DNA from: RYN-230 sp963813975
GTDB lineage: Bacteria > Actinomycetota > Actinomycetes > Streptosporangiales > Streptosporangiaceae
NCBI GenBank assembly: GCA_963813975.1
Contig: CAWFAP010000004.1
Coordinates: 248,001-312,000 of the forward strand
Length of the DNA stretch: 64,000 bases
Reading direction: 5' to 3'
Shown here: in pieces, positions 43,542 to 52,201 of the stretch
Layout: every line of letters starts with the position of its first letter
How positions within the stretch are numbered: the first letter of the stretch is position 1
Made by a program: the position numbers and the translations under genes
Notes under the pieces: model-generated
Seen by the model: the letters and a program-made list of their open reading frames with translations, nothing else
What the model was told of the DNA's origin: nothing
Databases searched by the model: none

Positions 43542-45205
43542 CTAGCAGCGGGACAGGGCCTCACGCAACGGGTCCAGGCCCATGGCGCCCAGGCTGAGCG
43601 CCCTGGAGTGGAAGTCCTTGAGGCTGAAGGCACCTCCGGCCCTGGCCTTGGCTTCTTCCCTGGCCTGGAGCCAGACTCGTTCACCGAGCTTGTAGGACGG
43701 GACCTGCCCAGGCCAGCCGAGGTAGCGGTGCAGCTCGAAGCGCAGCCGATTCTCGTCCCAGCTGGAGTGGGCCCGCAGGAACTCCCAGGCGGTCCCGGCG
43801 TTCCAGCGCTCGCCCTCCCGCCAGCCGGTGCCCTTGGGGATCTCCAGCTCCAGATGCACCCCGATGTCCAGGGCCACGTTGGCGGCGGGCATCATCTGCA
43901 TGTCGAGCATCCCGAGATACGCCCCCGGGTCATCGTCTAGGTATCCGAGCTCGCCCATGAGCCGCTCGGCGTAGGTCGCCCAGCCCTCGCCGTAGCCCGA
44001 GACCCAAGACATCCGCCGCTGCCAGCGGTTCAGGTTCTCCTGCTCGGTCAGGGACTGCGAGATCTGCAGGTGGTGGCCGGGAACGCCCTCGTGGTAGACG
44101 GTCGTGACCTCCTTCCAGGTCGCGAAGCTGTCCAGACCTGACGGCACCGACCACCACATCCGCCCGGGCCGGGACCAGTCCTCGGAGGGCTCGGAGTAGT
44201 AGATCCCCCCATCGTTGACGGGAGCGATCATGGCCTCGATCCGCTGCGCGGGCTCCGGGATGTCGAAGTGTTTTCCGTGCAACTGCGAGATGGTGCGCTC
44301 AGCCAGTTCCTGCATCCAGGCACGGAAATTCTCCCGGCCCTCGATGCGCCGCGCCGGGTCCTTGTCCAGGATCGCGACGGCTTCCTCCCGGGTGGCGCCG
44401 GGCCGGATCAGGCTGCTGACGCGCGCTTGCTCGGCGCGCAGCCGGGCGATCTCCTCCCAGCTCCAGGCGTAGGCCTCCGCCAGGTCCACGGCGGCGCCGA
44501 GGAAGTACCTCGACGCCCGGGCGTAGACCTCCGGCCCGCAGGCGTCCTTCTCCCGGGCCAACGGCAGCAGCTCGCGGCGCAGGAACCCGCCGAGCCTGGC
44601 CGTGGCGGCCGTCGCCTCGCGGGCCGCCGCGTCCAGTTCCCCGCGCAGCGAGTCCGGGACCCCGGTCAGCCGCTTTACCAGTCCGCCGTAGAAGGAGTCC
44701 TCCGGCGTGGCCCAGGCGGCGCACTGCTTGGCGACCTCCTCGACCTGCAGCCGGGCCGGGGCCGGCCGTTTCGGGCCGCACCCAGCAGGGTCTGCGAGAA
44801 CTGGCGGTAGGCCTCCGGCACCGCGGCCATGCGCTTGGCGACGGTGGCGGCGGCCTCCCCGCCCTCGGCAGGCATCAGATCGAAGAGCTCGCGCACATAC
44901 TGCACCCAGCTATCAATCACGTTGAGGTCGCTGGTGGTGTCCCCGGCGTCATAGCGCTCCACGGCGAGGGCCAGCCGCTCCTGCATCGCGGCCCGTGCGG
45001 TCTGCTCGCGCAGCCCGGGTGCCTCGGCCGCACCGAGGGCCGCGAGGGTCGAGCGATCCAGCTCGGCCCGTTCGGCGAACCCGTCAGCACTCAGATCCGG
45101 CAGCTCACCGTCGTGTCCGGCGATCCCAGCGAAGGTGGCAAGGGCCGGGTCCAAAGCGACCGCCCGCTCCACATAATCCTCGGCGATGCTGCCGATCGAA
45201 CGCAT
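43542..45205 (-). pseudogene. DUF885 family protein, one frameshift
   Basis: Read with one corrected base, the locus encodes about 554 residues of a DUF885 protein, a group of predicted zinc metallopeptidase-like proteins. The N-terminal part is in one frame (SIGSIAEDYVERAVALDPALATFAGI), the rest in another (VTTVYHEGVPGHHLQISQSL, where HEGVPGHH is the metal-binding HExxxHH-like motif, and SWVSGYGEGWATYAERLMGEL). The change lies near 44778 in a GG/CC run; adding one base gives NGPAPARLQVEEVAKQ. ATG at 45205 is the likely start. It could be an intact gene with an assembly error. Confidence 0.8.
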
Positions 45206-45803
45206 ACCGAAGACCCTAGCCCGACGCTCCTTCTCCCGAACAACCGTTTTCGCCTGATCAGCACCGACTAGCAAGCGGAAGCCGGGTGCGCCGGACCCAC
45301 AACAGACGACACCCAGCCCGTCAGCACGGCCCCTGGCCCAACGGCCAGCGTGACAACCGCTGCCCTACAAGGAGCTGCAGTCCCGGGCGACGCCGACCAC
45401 GAAGGGAAGCGCAAGCATATCTGGCCGTTCGGGCATCGGAACCCAATTACGTATCCAACCCAAGCTATGCGCGAATAGTCGGCGATATGCGCGCCGTGAA
45501 CTCATGAGGCATCACGAGAATACGTAACCGTATGTGACGCAAATAGGTTGCCATTCGCTGACCCTCTGTATGAGCGGCAAGAACCAGCCTTGAAACGGCA
45601 GATTCGGCACGTTGCCTGCTGGCCGCCGGGCAAGCGGCACTGGGCCTCCCGAAGGCGTTCTTCCTGCTCAGTGACCCGAACTCGGCCCAAGACTGGGATC
45701 TGTGCGCCGCCGTCCGCGAGGGCAAGGTCCAACTCGAACGCGTGTGCGGCATCTCACGGAGTCCCATGTACCGCTGGGGACCGAGGGTAATGGCACGCTA
45801 ATG
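45206..45803. other. Region with a decayed coding-like segment
   Basis: The first 375 bases have no supported gene. From about 45582 to 45801 the plus strand carries a frame with good codon bias (for example LPKAFFLLSDPNSAQDWDLC and ERVCGISRSPMYRW) but no start codon. I do not recognise it. It abuts the broken end of the pstS fragment and may be the remnant of another gene. Confidence 0.35.
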
Positions 45804-46577
45804 TCACGACTTCGGCCCGATTGAGTAGGGCGTGCGGTACACAGAATCGGCCACCCCGCCATTGCCTTCTGCTCCCTCCCCGCTCGGCCATTTGAGCGTC
45901 TTGCCGGCGCCGACCTTCGCTGCCCAGACCGGGGACACGCTGGAGAGATAGTTGCTGAAGATGTAGGTGGTGCCGCTGCCATCGGCGCGGTGGGCAACGG
46001 AGATCCGGGCGTCTGGGAGGTTGACGCCCGGGTTGAGGGCGGTGATCGCCGGGTCCTGCCAGCTGGTGATCTGCCCGAGGAAGATGCGGGCGATCACCGG
46101 GCCGGTCAGGTGCAGCCGGGAGCCCGCCGGGAGGGACAGGTTGTAGACCACTCCTTCAGCGCCCAGGTCGACGGGCACCTGCACGACCTGGCCTCCCTTG
46201 GCGGCGGCCTGCTCGGCGGCGGTCATGGGCACGTCCGAGGCGCCGAAATCGGCCTGCTTCGCGGCGAAAGCGGTGATCCCCGCACCGCTGCTCACGGCGG
46301 CATAGTTCACGGTCACGCCCGGGTGCTGCTGGTGTTATTTGGCGAACGCCAGGTCGAAGAACGGCGCGTCGAACGTGGATCCCGCCCCGGTGAGCGTGAT
46401 GTGCGGGCTGCTGGCCGCCGCGGCGGTCGTGCCCGGTTCTGACGAGGACGTGCTGGTGCTGCTGCTGGTGGTCGTGCAGGCGGCCAGGGTGAGCGCGATG
46501 ATCGCGGCTCCCGCGCTGAGAGGGCTGGCCCGTGTGCGGTGAGTAGTGCAGTGATGCCGTCCGTCCTTGGCTGGCAT
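45804..46577 (-). pseudogene. pstS: Broken phosphate-binding lipoprotein PstS
   Basis: The start is a lipoprotein signal with lipobox LTLAAC (Cys34), followed by ITLTGAGSTFDAPFFDLAFAK. A TAA stop at 46335-46337 replaces the usual Tyr codon; reading on, HQQHPGVTVNYAAVSSGAGI, FGASDVPMTAAEQ and HRADGSGTTYIFSNYLS are all typical PstS sequence. The match ends abruptly at TPYSIG near 45815, so the last 150 or so residues are lost. PstS delivers phosphate to the PstCAB importer, which is absent here. It lies beside the arsenic genes, so it may have been an arsenate/phosphate-related partner. Confidence 0.82.
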
Positions 46578-46604
46578 GATTTCCCCTGCTGAAAGTGAGA
46601 GCGG

Positions 46605-47990
46605 TTAGGAGTGGCTGGCTTCGCGGAGCCAGGCCTGGGCGCCCATCTGGATGGCGTCCCAGGGGCTGCCAAGCGGTGGGGTGTAGGACAGGTCGAGGTC
46701 GCTGAGACCGTCGACGGTCATGGAGTGGAAGATGGCAGTGGCCGCGATGTTGACGCGTTTGGCGATCTCAGCGTGCCGGTGGCCGAACAGCTGGACGCCG
46801 AGCAGCCGCCCGGTGGCGCGGTCGCCGGTGAACCGCATCGTGATGCGGTGGCTGCCCGGGTAGTAGGCCTTGTGGTCATCGGCTTCGGACTGCACCGTGA
46901 CCGGGTCGTACCCCCCGGCGGCCGCTTCATGGTCGCGGAGCCCGGTGCGGGCGGCGGCCTGGTCGAAGATCTTCACCACCTGGGTGCCGAGGCTCCCGGC
47001 GAACTCCCGGGTTCCGCCGAGGGCGTTCTCGCCCGCGACCCGGCCCTGCTTGTGCGCGGTGGTGCCGAGCGGCAGGTAGGTCTCCCCGAGCAGCCGGTGG
47101 TGGGTAACCACGCAGTCTCCCGCAGCGAACACATCGGGGAGATTCGTGCGCATGCCCCGGTCCACCGCGATTGCGCCCCGGGCGCCCAGCGCAGCCCCGG
47201 CGCTGGCGGCGAGGCTGGTGTCGGGGCGGACGCCGACGACGACCAGGACCATGTCGGCCAGCCGGGTCACCGCTGAGCCATCAGCGGCGGTGGCCTGCAC
47301 CTCCAACCGTCCGGCTTCGCCACTGGTGCGGGTGATCTGCCGGACTGTGGTGCCAGTCAGGACCTCGACGCCCCAGTCGGCGAGCTGGCCGTGGACCAGC
47401 GCACCGAGAGGGGGGTCGACGGTGGGCAGCACCTCGGGGAGCTGTTCCATCTGGATGACCTGCAGGCCCCGGGTGGTGAGGGCGTCGGCCATCTCCAGGC
47501 CGATGTACCCCGCGCCGACGATGACTGCGGTGGCCGGTGACTTGTTCTCGAGGGTGCGCATGACCGCGAACGTGTCGCCCATCGAGTGCAGCAGGTGCAC
47601 GCCGTCATCAGGGCCGAGAGTGTCCAGGCCGCCGATCGGGGGCCGGACCGGGACCGCGCCGGTGCCGACGACCAGTTTGTCGTAGGCCAGCAGTTCCTCA
47701 TGCCCCCCAGGGCCGGTGACGAGGAGTTTGCGGCCGCCGACATCAATGCGGCGGGCTGTAGTGTCCAGCCGCAGGCGCATCCCGGTGGCTTCCAGGTCCG
47801 CGGTGGTGCGGTGGGCGAGGTTACGCCAGTGCGCCACCTCCCCCGAGACGTAGTAGGGGATACCGCAGATCGAGAAGTTCGGGAAGGCGTCCGCGACCAC
47901 CACGCTGACCTCCGCACCGGGGTCCATCTCGCGGGCCCGCAGCGCGGCGCTGATCCCGGCGTCACTGCCGCCGATCATGACCAGGTGCAT
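46605..47990 (-). CDS. CoA-disulfide reductase-like FAD/NAD(P) oxidoreductase
   Basis: A 461-residue flavoprotein. The FAD fold is MHLVMIGGSDAGISAALRARE, the single redox Cys is Cys42 in FSICGIPYYVSG (the CoA-disulfide reductase/NADH oxidase position), the NAD(P) fold is AVIVGAGYIGLEMADAL and the second FAD motif is DVFAAGDCVVTHH. Enzymes of this type reduce CoA disulfides, polysulfides or oxygen. It lies at the left end of the arsenic gene block, 27 bases after the channel gene on the same strand, so a redox role in arsenic or thiol stress is likely but not shown. Confidence 0.85.
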   Translation of the reverse strand: MHLVMIGGSDAGISAALRAREMDPGAEVSVVVADAFPNFSICGIPYYVSGEVAHWRNLAHRTTADLEATGMRLRLDTTARRIDVGGRKLLVTGPGGHEELLAYDKLVVGTGAVPVRPPIGGLDTLGPDDGVHLLHSMGDTFAVMRTLENKSPATAVIVGAGYIGLEMADALTTRGLQVIQMEQLPEVLPTVDPPLGALVHGQLADWGVEVLTGTTVRQITRTSGEAGRLEVQATAADGSAVTRLADMVLVVVGVRPDTSLAASAGAALGARGAIAVDRGMRTNLPDVFAAGDCVVTHHRLLGETYLPLGTTAHKQGRVAGENALGGTREFAGSLGTQVVKIFDQAAARTGLRDHEAAAGGYDPVTVQSEADDHKAYYPGSHRITMRFTGDRATGRLLGVQLFGHRHAEIAKRVNIAATAIFHSMTVDGLSDLDLSYTPPLGSPWDAIQMGAQAWLREASHS

Positions 47991-48017
47991 GACTACTGGA
48001 TCCCTCCAGGTCGGTGC

Positions 48018-48842
48018 TCAGCGAGACGCGTCGCGGCCAGCCTGCCCGCCGGCCGGCGAGGTGGCGCCGTCGTAGGCGGCGCGGTCCGCCGCCGCCTGGG
48101 CCTGGCTGGGGTGGTGGGGGACGATGATGTCCGACGCTTCCTCGGGAGTGAGGCGGGGATACAGCACCCGTATCACCACCACGGCCAGCGCACCCCCCAC
48201 GATCTGGGCCGCGATGAACGCCGGGACCGAGGATGGGGCGATGCCCGCGAAGGTGTTGGAGAACATCCGGCCGACGGTGATGGCCGGGTTGGCGAAGCTG
48301 GTCGAGGAGGTGAAGAAGTACGCGGCCCCGATGTACGCGCCGACGGCTGCGGGGGCGGACCGGCTGCGCCCGGAGCGGGCCAGGGCGAAGATGACTAGGA
48401 TCAGGCCGAGGGTGGCGATCACCTCGGACAGGAAATGCGCCGGCGTCGCCCGGTGCTTGGCCGAGATGCTGACCGCAGCCTGCGCGAACATCAGGTTCGC
48501 CGCAACCGCCCCGAGGATGCAGCCCGCGACCTGGGCAGGCAGGTAAGCGGCAGCGTCACGCCAGCGCAGCCCGCCGAACGCCGCATCGGCGAAGGACACC
48601 ACCGGGTTGAAGTGGCCGCCGGAGACGGGGCCGAACATCAAGATGATGGCGAACAGCCCGGCCGCGGTCGCCGCCGCGTTCTCCAGCAGCTCCAGGCCGG
48701 TAGCGCCCGGGGACAGGCGCTGAGCGGCGATCCCCGAACCGATCACCACCGCGGCGAGGAACGCGCTGCCCAGCAGCTCAGCCAGCAGCCGTCGCCACAG
48801 CGCGACGGGTTCGGGTGGTGGTGTCCTGGTCACAGCGCCCAT
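48018..48842 (-). CDS. Aquaporin-family channel, probable arsenite channel
   Basis: A 274-residue MIP-family channel with six membrane segments. The first half-helix motif is GGHFNPVVS (NPV instead of NPA), the second is SFANPAIT (NPA). In several bacteria an aquaglyceroporin of this kind lets arsenite leave the cell after ArsC reduces arsenate. The neighbours (ArsR-ArsC fusion divergent at 48880, CoADR-like gene downstream) support that role here. The C-terminal 45 residues are hydrophilic. Its promoter region is shared with the arsRC gene. Confidence 0.8.
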   Translation of the reverse strand: MGAVTRTPPPEPVALWRRLLAELLGSAFLAAVVIGSGIAAQRLSPGATGLELLENAAATAAGLFAIILMFGPVSGGHFNPVVSFADAAFGGLRWRDAAAYLPAQVAGCILGAVAANLMFAQAAVSISAKHRATPAHFLSEVIATLGLILVIFALARSGRSRSAPAAVGAYIGAAYFFTSSTSFANPAITVGRMFSNTFAGIAPSSVPAFIAAQIVGGALAVVVIRVLYPRLTPEEASDIIVPHHPSQAQAAADRAAYDGATSPAGGQAGRDASR

Positions 48843-48859
48843 CTTGACGGATCAGGATA

Positions 48860-48892
48860 GCTCAGTCAAGATTGAGTCAATGAATACTGAGC
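48860..48892. promoter_or_regulatory. Operator-like repeats at the arsRC start
   Basis: A perfect palindrome ATTGA-G-TCAAT (48871-48881) overlaps the ATG at 48880, and outer arms GCTCAGT and ACTGAGC flank it. This is the expected place for an ArsR operator controlling the divergent channel and arsRC genes. Confidence 0.6.
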
Positions 48893-49556
48893 AAATGACG
48901 GACGTGGCGGCCCGGGCCGCGGTGCATGCGGCGCTGGCCGACCCGGCCCGGCTGCTGATCACCGACACCCTTGCTCTCGGCGACGTCTCCCCGTCGGACC
49001 TGGCGGACATGCTCGCGATGCCGTCCAACCTGCTCGCCCACCATCTGCACGTGCTCGAGCAGGCCGGATTGCTCACCCGCCGCCGTTCCGAGGGGGACCG
49101 CCGCCGCAGTTACGTGCAGCTGGTACCGGGCGCGCTCGATTCGCTCAGCCGTTCCCGGGCGCGCAGGGCGCGGCGGGTGCTGTTCGTGTGCACCGCCAAC
49201 TCGGCGCGCTCGCATCTGGCGGCCGCGCTGTGGCGCCGGGCCAGTAAGGTCCCGGCGGCGTCGGCCGGAACCCATCCGGCGGGGGGATCGCGCCGGGCGC
49301 GATCGCCGCCGCCGGGCGTCATCACCTGCCGCTGCGCCGCCAACGGCCGCGGCATATCAGCCACGTACGGGAGGATGGCGACCTCATCGTCACGGTATGC
49401 GACCGGGCCCGGGAGGAACTCGGCCAGCTGGCGGCGGTGCACTGGTCAGTCCCCGACCCGGTACCAGCCGACGACCCCGGCAGCTTCGACGCGGCCCTGG
49501 CTGAGCTGGGGCATCGCATCGAGCGGTTCGCGCCGACCCTCTTGGCTGCTCCCTAA
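48880..49556 (+). pseudogene. ArsR-ArsC (LMW phosphatase) fusion, one frameshift
   Basis: Residues 1-90 are an ArsR winged helix (AALADPARLLITDTLALGDVSPSDLADMLAMPSNLLAHHLHVLE). Then follows a low-molecular-weight phosphatase/arsenate reductase domain whose P-loop is CTANSAR (Cys104 to Arg110, the CX5R motif), with a late ADDPGSFDAALAEL helix end. The frame breaks near 49281-49286 in a run of six G; one added G joins ...SAGTHPAGG to IAPGAIAAAG and the rest continues to 49556. The fusion would sense and reduce arsenate. A TTG at 48844 is a less likely start. If the G-run is under-counted, the gene is intact. Confidence 0.78.
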
Positions 49557-50144
49557 GCCGGGCATGCTCGTCGTGCGCACTGTCCAGGATCTGCGCCCGG
49601 CACGCGTCAGCGTCGTTGGCTGTCTGTCGTGTCCTGGCGGGTCCGGGGCGCGCCTGGCGCGCACGATGGCGCGGATGATGATGGGCGCTCCGATGGCCGA
49701 CGGCAGGAGCCAGAACGCGAACGTCGGCAGGCGGTTCCACAGCGGCAGGTGGGGGCCGATATCGACATAGAACGCGGTGAGCATGGCGACGTAGGCGATG
49801 CCCATCCCGGCGATGTGGCCGGTGTCTCCGGGACGGTGGCGGCGGCGGTGCTGGTAGCCGATGGCGGCGGCGGTGAACGCCACGGCGCCGATGATGAAGA
49901 GGTAGTAGTCCTGCCGCCAGCGCATCGTGGCCAGGATCGTCGCGGTGGCGAAGACCACGGTGATGGCCCGGTAGTACCAGCGGCCCGCCTGGATGTGACG
50001 CGGGCTGCCCTTGCGTGAGAGCGCTGCGGCTGCCCCGGTGATGACGGCCGTGAGCCCGGCCGTCACGTGGACGGCGAGGAACGCCAGGAACACCGGCGCG
50101 GTGGAGCCGACCTGGTCGCCCAGGATGCGGCTGGCTGTCAGCAT
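49446..50144 (-). CDS. DUF2306-like integral membrane protein
   Basis: A 232-residue protein with about six membrane segments; VFLAFLAVHVTAGLTAVITGAAAALSRKGSPRHIQAGRWYYRAITVVF resembles DUF2306. The C-terminal 60 residues are hydrophilic and overlap the end of the opposing arsRC gene, so the true stop may be less meaningful. A PadR regulator is divergent and a perfect 31-bp palindrome lies between them, so it is probably PadR-controlled. Function unknown. Confidence 0.75.
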   Translation of the reverse strand: MLTASRILGDQVGSTAPVFLAFLAVHVTAGLTAVITGAAAALSRKGSPRHIQAGRWYYRAITVVFATATILATMRWRQDYYLFIIGAVAFTAAAIGYQHRRRHRPGDTGHIAGMGIAYVAMLTAFYVDIGPHLPLWNRLPTFAFWLLPSAIGAPIIIRAIVRARRAPDPPGHDRQPTTLTRAGRRSWTVRTTSMPGLGSSQEGRREPLDAMPQLSQGRVEAAGVVGWYRVGD

Positions 50145-50180
50145 GCCTGCCTGCTCTTCCTCTGCCGTCCGGACGGCAGC

Positions 50181-50211
50181 CCTCTATAGGTAGTAACACT
50201 ACCTATAGAGG
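50181..50211. promoter_or_regulatory. Perfect palindrome, probable PadR operator
   Basis: Perfect 14-bp arms CCTCTATAGGTAGT and ACTACCTATAGAGG around AAC, between the divergent membrane-protein and padR genes. A shorter related repeat, GGTAGC and GCTACC, lies at 50243-50262 just before the padR ATG. Confidence 0.8.
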
Positions 50212-50263
50212 AGGTTACGCCGCGGATTGCCTGGCGGGAAGGGGTAGCGTAGTGTTGCTACCT

Positions 50264-50602
50264 ATGCGGGGCGAGGAGCTGAAGGGTCACCTGGACGCGC
50301 TGCTGCTCGCCGCCCTGGAAGCCGGCCCGCGTCACGGTTACGCGCTGATCGATGCCCTGCGCGAGACCACCGGTGGGCAGCTGGACCTGCCCACCGGGAC
50401 GATCTACCCCGCGCTGCGGCGCCTGGAAGAGGCCGGGCTGATCATAGGGTCCTGGTCGGTGGTGGCTGGGCGCCGGAGACGTGAGTACCGGCTGACATCC
50501 GCAGGGTCACGGGCGCTATCGGGTAAGCGAGCCGACTGGCAGGACTTCGCTGCCATGATCAGCGCCGCTCTGAAGGGCGGGCCATGCCCCAGGCCAGCCT
50601 GA
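50264..50602 (+). CDS. PadR-family transcriptional regulator
   Basis: A 112-residue regulator with the PadR winged helix: LDALLLAALEAGPRHGYALIDALRETTGGQLDLPTGTIYPALRRLEEAGLI. The ATG at 50264 is chosen because MRGEELKGHLDALLL is the usual start; an upstream in-frame codon at 50252 lies in the operator. It is divergent from the DUF2306-like gene and has palindromes on both sides of the promoter, so it probably represses both. Confidence 0.9.
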   Translation: MRGEELKGHLDALLLAALEAGPRHGYALIDALRETTGGQLDLPTGTIYPALRRLEEAGLIIGSWSVVAGRRRREYRLTSAGSRALSGKRADWQDFAAMISAALKGGPCPRPA

Positions 50603-50768
50603 TCACGGACTACCTTTCCGTACTGTCGGCCCCGAGCTCTGCACGCCGTCCTGACGGGCTGAGAACCCGCCAGTCATCCACGGACGCTTACAGGAAACCG
50701 CCGAGCCCGGCGGATCATCCGCCGAGCCCACGGCGGTAACTCGACCTGCCCGCGGAACCGCCAGCCCG

Positions 50769-51233
50769 CTAGCAGCACTTCGCCGCGGACTCAGCGGGCT
50801 GCCCGGTCTCGCTGGCGTCGGCGCCGCAGCATTCAGGGCCGCTGTGGTCGTGGTCGTAGAAGGTCTGGCTGTCGCCCAGGACCGTGTAGACCTCCCAGGC
50901 CGCCCCGTCCGGCACGCCCTCGACCCAGAACTTGTCCTGCCTGGCATAGCAGCAGGTCGTGTCCCGCTTATCGACCGAGTCCAGGCCTGTCCCAGTAAGA
51001 CGGGCCTGCACGGCATCGACCGCATCGGTGTCGGGGACCTCAATGCCCAGGTGATTCAGGCTGCCGCCCTGGCCAGGGTTCTCCAGCAGGACCAGCTTCA
51101 GCGGCGGCTCGGCAATCGCGAAGTTGGCGTACCCGGGACGGACCTTGGCTGGGCCGGTGCCGAACAGCTTGCTGTAGAAAGCGATGGACTCCTCGATGTC
51201 GTTGACGTTGAGGGCGAGCTGCAGGCGCGACAT
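50769..51233 (-). CDS. arsI: ArsI/CadI-like VOC protein (probable C-As lyase)
   Basis: A 154-residue VOC protein. The hallmark of ArsI, a vicinal Cys pair, is present as Cys94-Cys95 in DTTCCYARQDKFWV; iron ligands are probably Gln5, His61 and Glu114. ArsI removes the methyl group from trivalent methylarsenite and other organoarsenicals. The C-terminal tail has extra Cys (ECCGAD, AKCC) that could bind As(III). The ATG at 51233 follows AGGAGG. It is divergent from an ArsR gene and lies beside the ArsM-type gene, so methylation and demethylation occur in the same cluster. Confidence 0.85.
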   Translation of the reverse strand: MSRLQLALNVNDIEESIAFYSKLFGTGPAKVRPGYANFAIAEPPLKLVLLENPGQGGSLNHLGIEVPDTDAVDAVQARLTGTGLDSVDKRDTTCCYARQDKFWVEGVPDGAAWEVYTVLGDSQTFYDHDHSGPECCGADASETGQPAESAAKCC

Positions 51234-51257
51234 GCGAACCTCCTGGGTTGGGCTTGT

Positions 51258-51277
51258 GACAGACTTTGATGACTGTC
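51258..51277. promoter_or_regulatory. Inverted repeat between arsI and arsR
   Basis: GACAG and CTGTC arms with a ten-base spacer in the 103-base divergent promoter region. It could be the ArsR operator, though the arms are short. Confidence 0.35.
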
Positions 51278-51336
51278 TATGTCTGACTGCGCTGCCGAGC
51301 TTGCCACGAGACATCGGACTCTGTCAATATAGATAC

Positions 51337-51762
51337 ATGCCGAAGTCTGGTCTGGTGCTCAGCCCACCCGAAGAGGCTGCGTGCTGCGACCCCGGGCCGC
51401 AACTCCTCCTGCCCTCCGGGCAGGCCGACCTGGTGGCGTGCTGCGTGCCGCTGTCGCAAGGGGCACTGTCCGCGGAGCAGGCCGAGCAGGTCGCGCCGCT
51501 GCTCAAGGCGCTCGCCGACCCCGTCCGGCTCCGGCTGATGTCCCTGGTCGCCTCCCACCCGGGCGGCGAGGCCTGCGTGTGCGACCTGTCCGACGCGTTC
51601 GACCTGTCCCAGCCGACCATCAGCCACCACCTCAAGGTGCTGCACGAAAGCGGCCTGCTGGACCGCGAGAAGCGCGGCGTGTGGGTCTACTACCGGGCCC
51701 GCGCCCAGGCCCTGGCCAGCCTCGGTGCCCTGATCGGCTACCCGGCTGCTTCCCCCGCCTGA
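51337..51762 (+). CDS. arsR: ArsR arsenic-responsive repressor with several Cys pairs
   Basis: A 141-residue ArsR protein. The As(III)-binding pair is Cys80-x-Cys82 in GGEACVCDLSDAF, just before the recognition helix (LSQPTISHHLKVLHESGLL). Two more Cys pairs (CC at 16-17 and 35-36) lie in an unusual N-terminal extension of about 45 residues. The ATG at 51337 gives this length. It is divergent from arsI and directly upstream of a second ArsR and the arsM-type gene, which it probably controls. Confidence 0.88.
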   Translation: MPKSGLVLSPPEEAACCDPGPQLLLPSGQADLVACCVPLSQGALSAEQAEQVAPLLKALADPVRLRLMSLVASHPGGEACVCDLSDAFDLSQPTISHHLKVLHESGLLDREKRGVWVYYRARAQALASLGALIGYPAASPA

Positions 51763-51819
51763 CCCCCGGGACTGCCCCTGAGGGCCGAGCCCGGGGCGTT
51801 CATCCATTGCGCGGGACAC

Positions 51820-51850
51820 CTTCATCGCTTATCGTCGATTAACGATGAAG
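51820..51850. promoter_or_regulatory. Palindrome at the start of the second ArsR gene
   Basis: Arms CTTCATCG and CGATGAAG, with inner TTA/TAA agreement, overlap the ATG at 51845. This suggests autoregulation by the second ArsR. Confidence 0.55.
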
Positions 51851-52180
51851 AATCCAGAGCCGCTTGACCCCGCCGACGCCGAGACCTATGCGTCCTGGTT
51901 CAAGGCGCTGGTCAACGGCACCCGGGTCCCGCTCGTGTCGCTGCTGGCCCGCGCCGGTGAGCCGATGACTGTCGGGCAGATCGTCGCGGCCGTCCCCGTG
52001 GCGAAGTCCACCGCATCGGCCCACCTCAAGCAGCTCGCCGCGGTCGGGTTCGTGCCCGCCGAGGACCGCGGCACCGCCCGGCTGTACCGGATCAACGACA
52101 ACTGCGTGGAGTGCTTCCCCACCGCCGCGGACCTGGTCATGGGACGCCCCTCACCCGCCCCGCCGACCGCCGCGCGCTGA
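51845..52180 (+). CDS. Second ArsR-family repressor
   Basis: A 111-residue winged-helix protein: FKALVNGTRVPLVSLLARAGEPMTVGQIVAAVPVAKSTASAHLKQLAAVGFV. Single Cys residues occur near the C-terminus in NDNCVECFPTAADL, where a Cys-x-x-Cys pair could bind metal, rather than at the ArsR CxC site. It lies 82 bases after the first arsR and 21 bases before the arsM-type gene. The start is inside its own palindrome. Confidence 0.85.
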   Translation: MKNPEPLDPADAETYASWFKALVNGTRVPLVSLLARAGEPMTVGQIVAAVPVAKSTASAHLKQLAAVGFVPAEDRGTARLYRINDNCVECFPTAADLVMGRPSPAPPTAAR

Positions 52181-52201
52181 CCCGCCCTCGTGGAGGAATC
52201 C

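Noticed and set aside
49281..49286. Programmed frameshift in the ArsR-ArsC gene
   Set aside because: No slippery heptamer or downstream structure is evident, and the same one-base loss occurs in unrelated genes.
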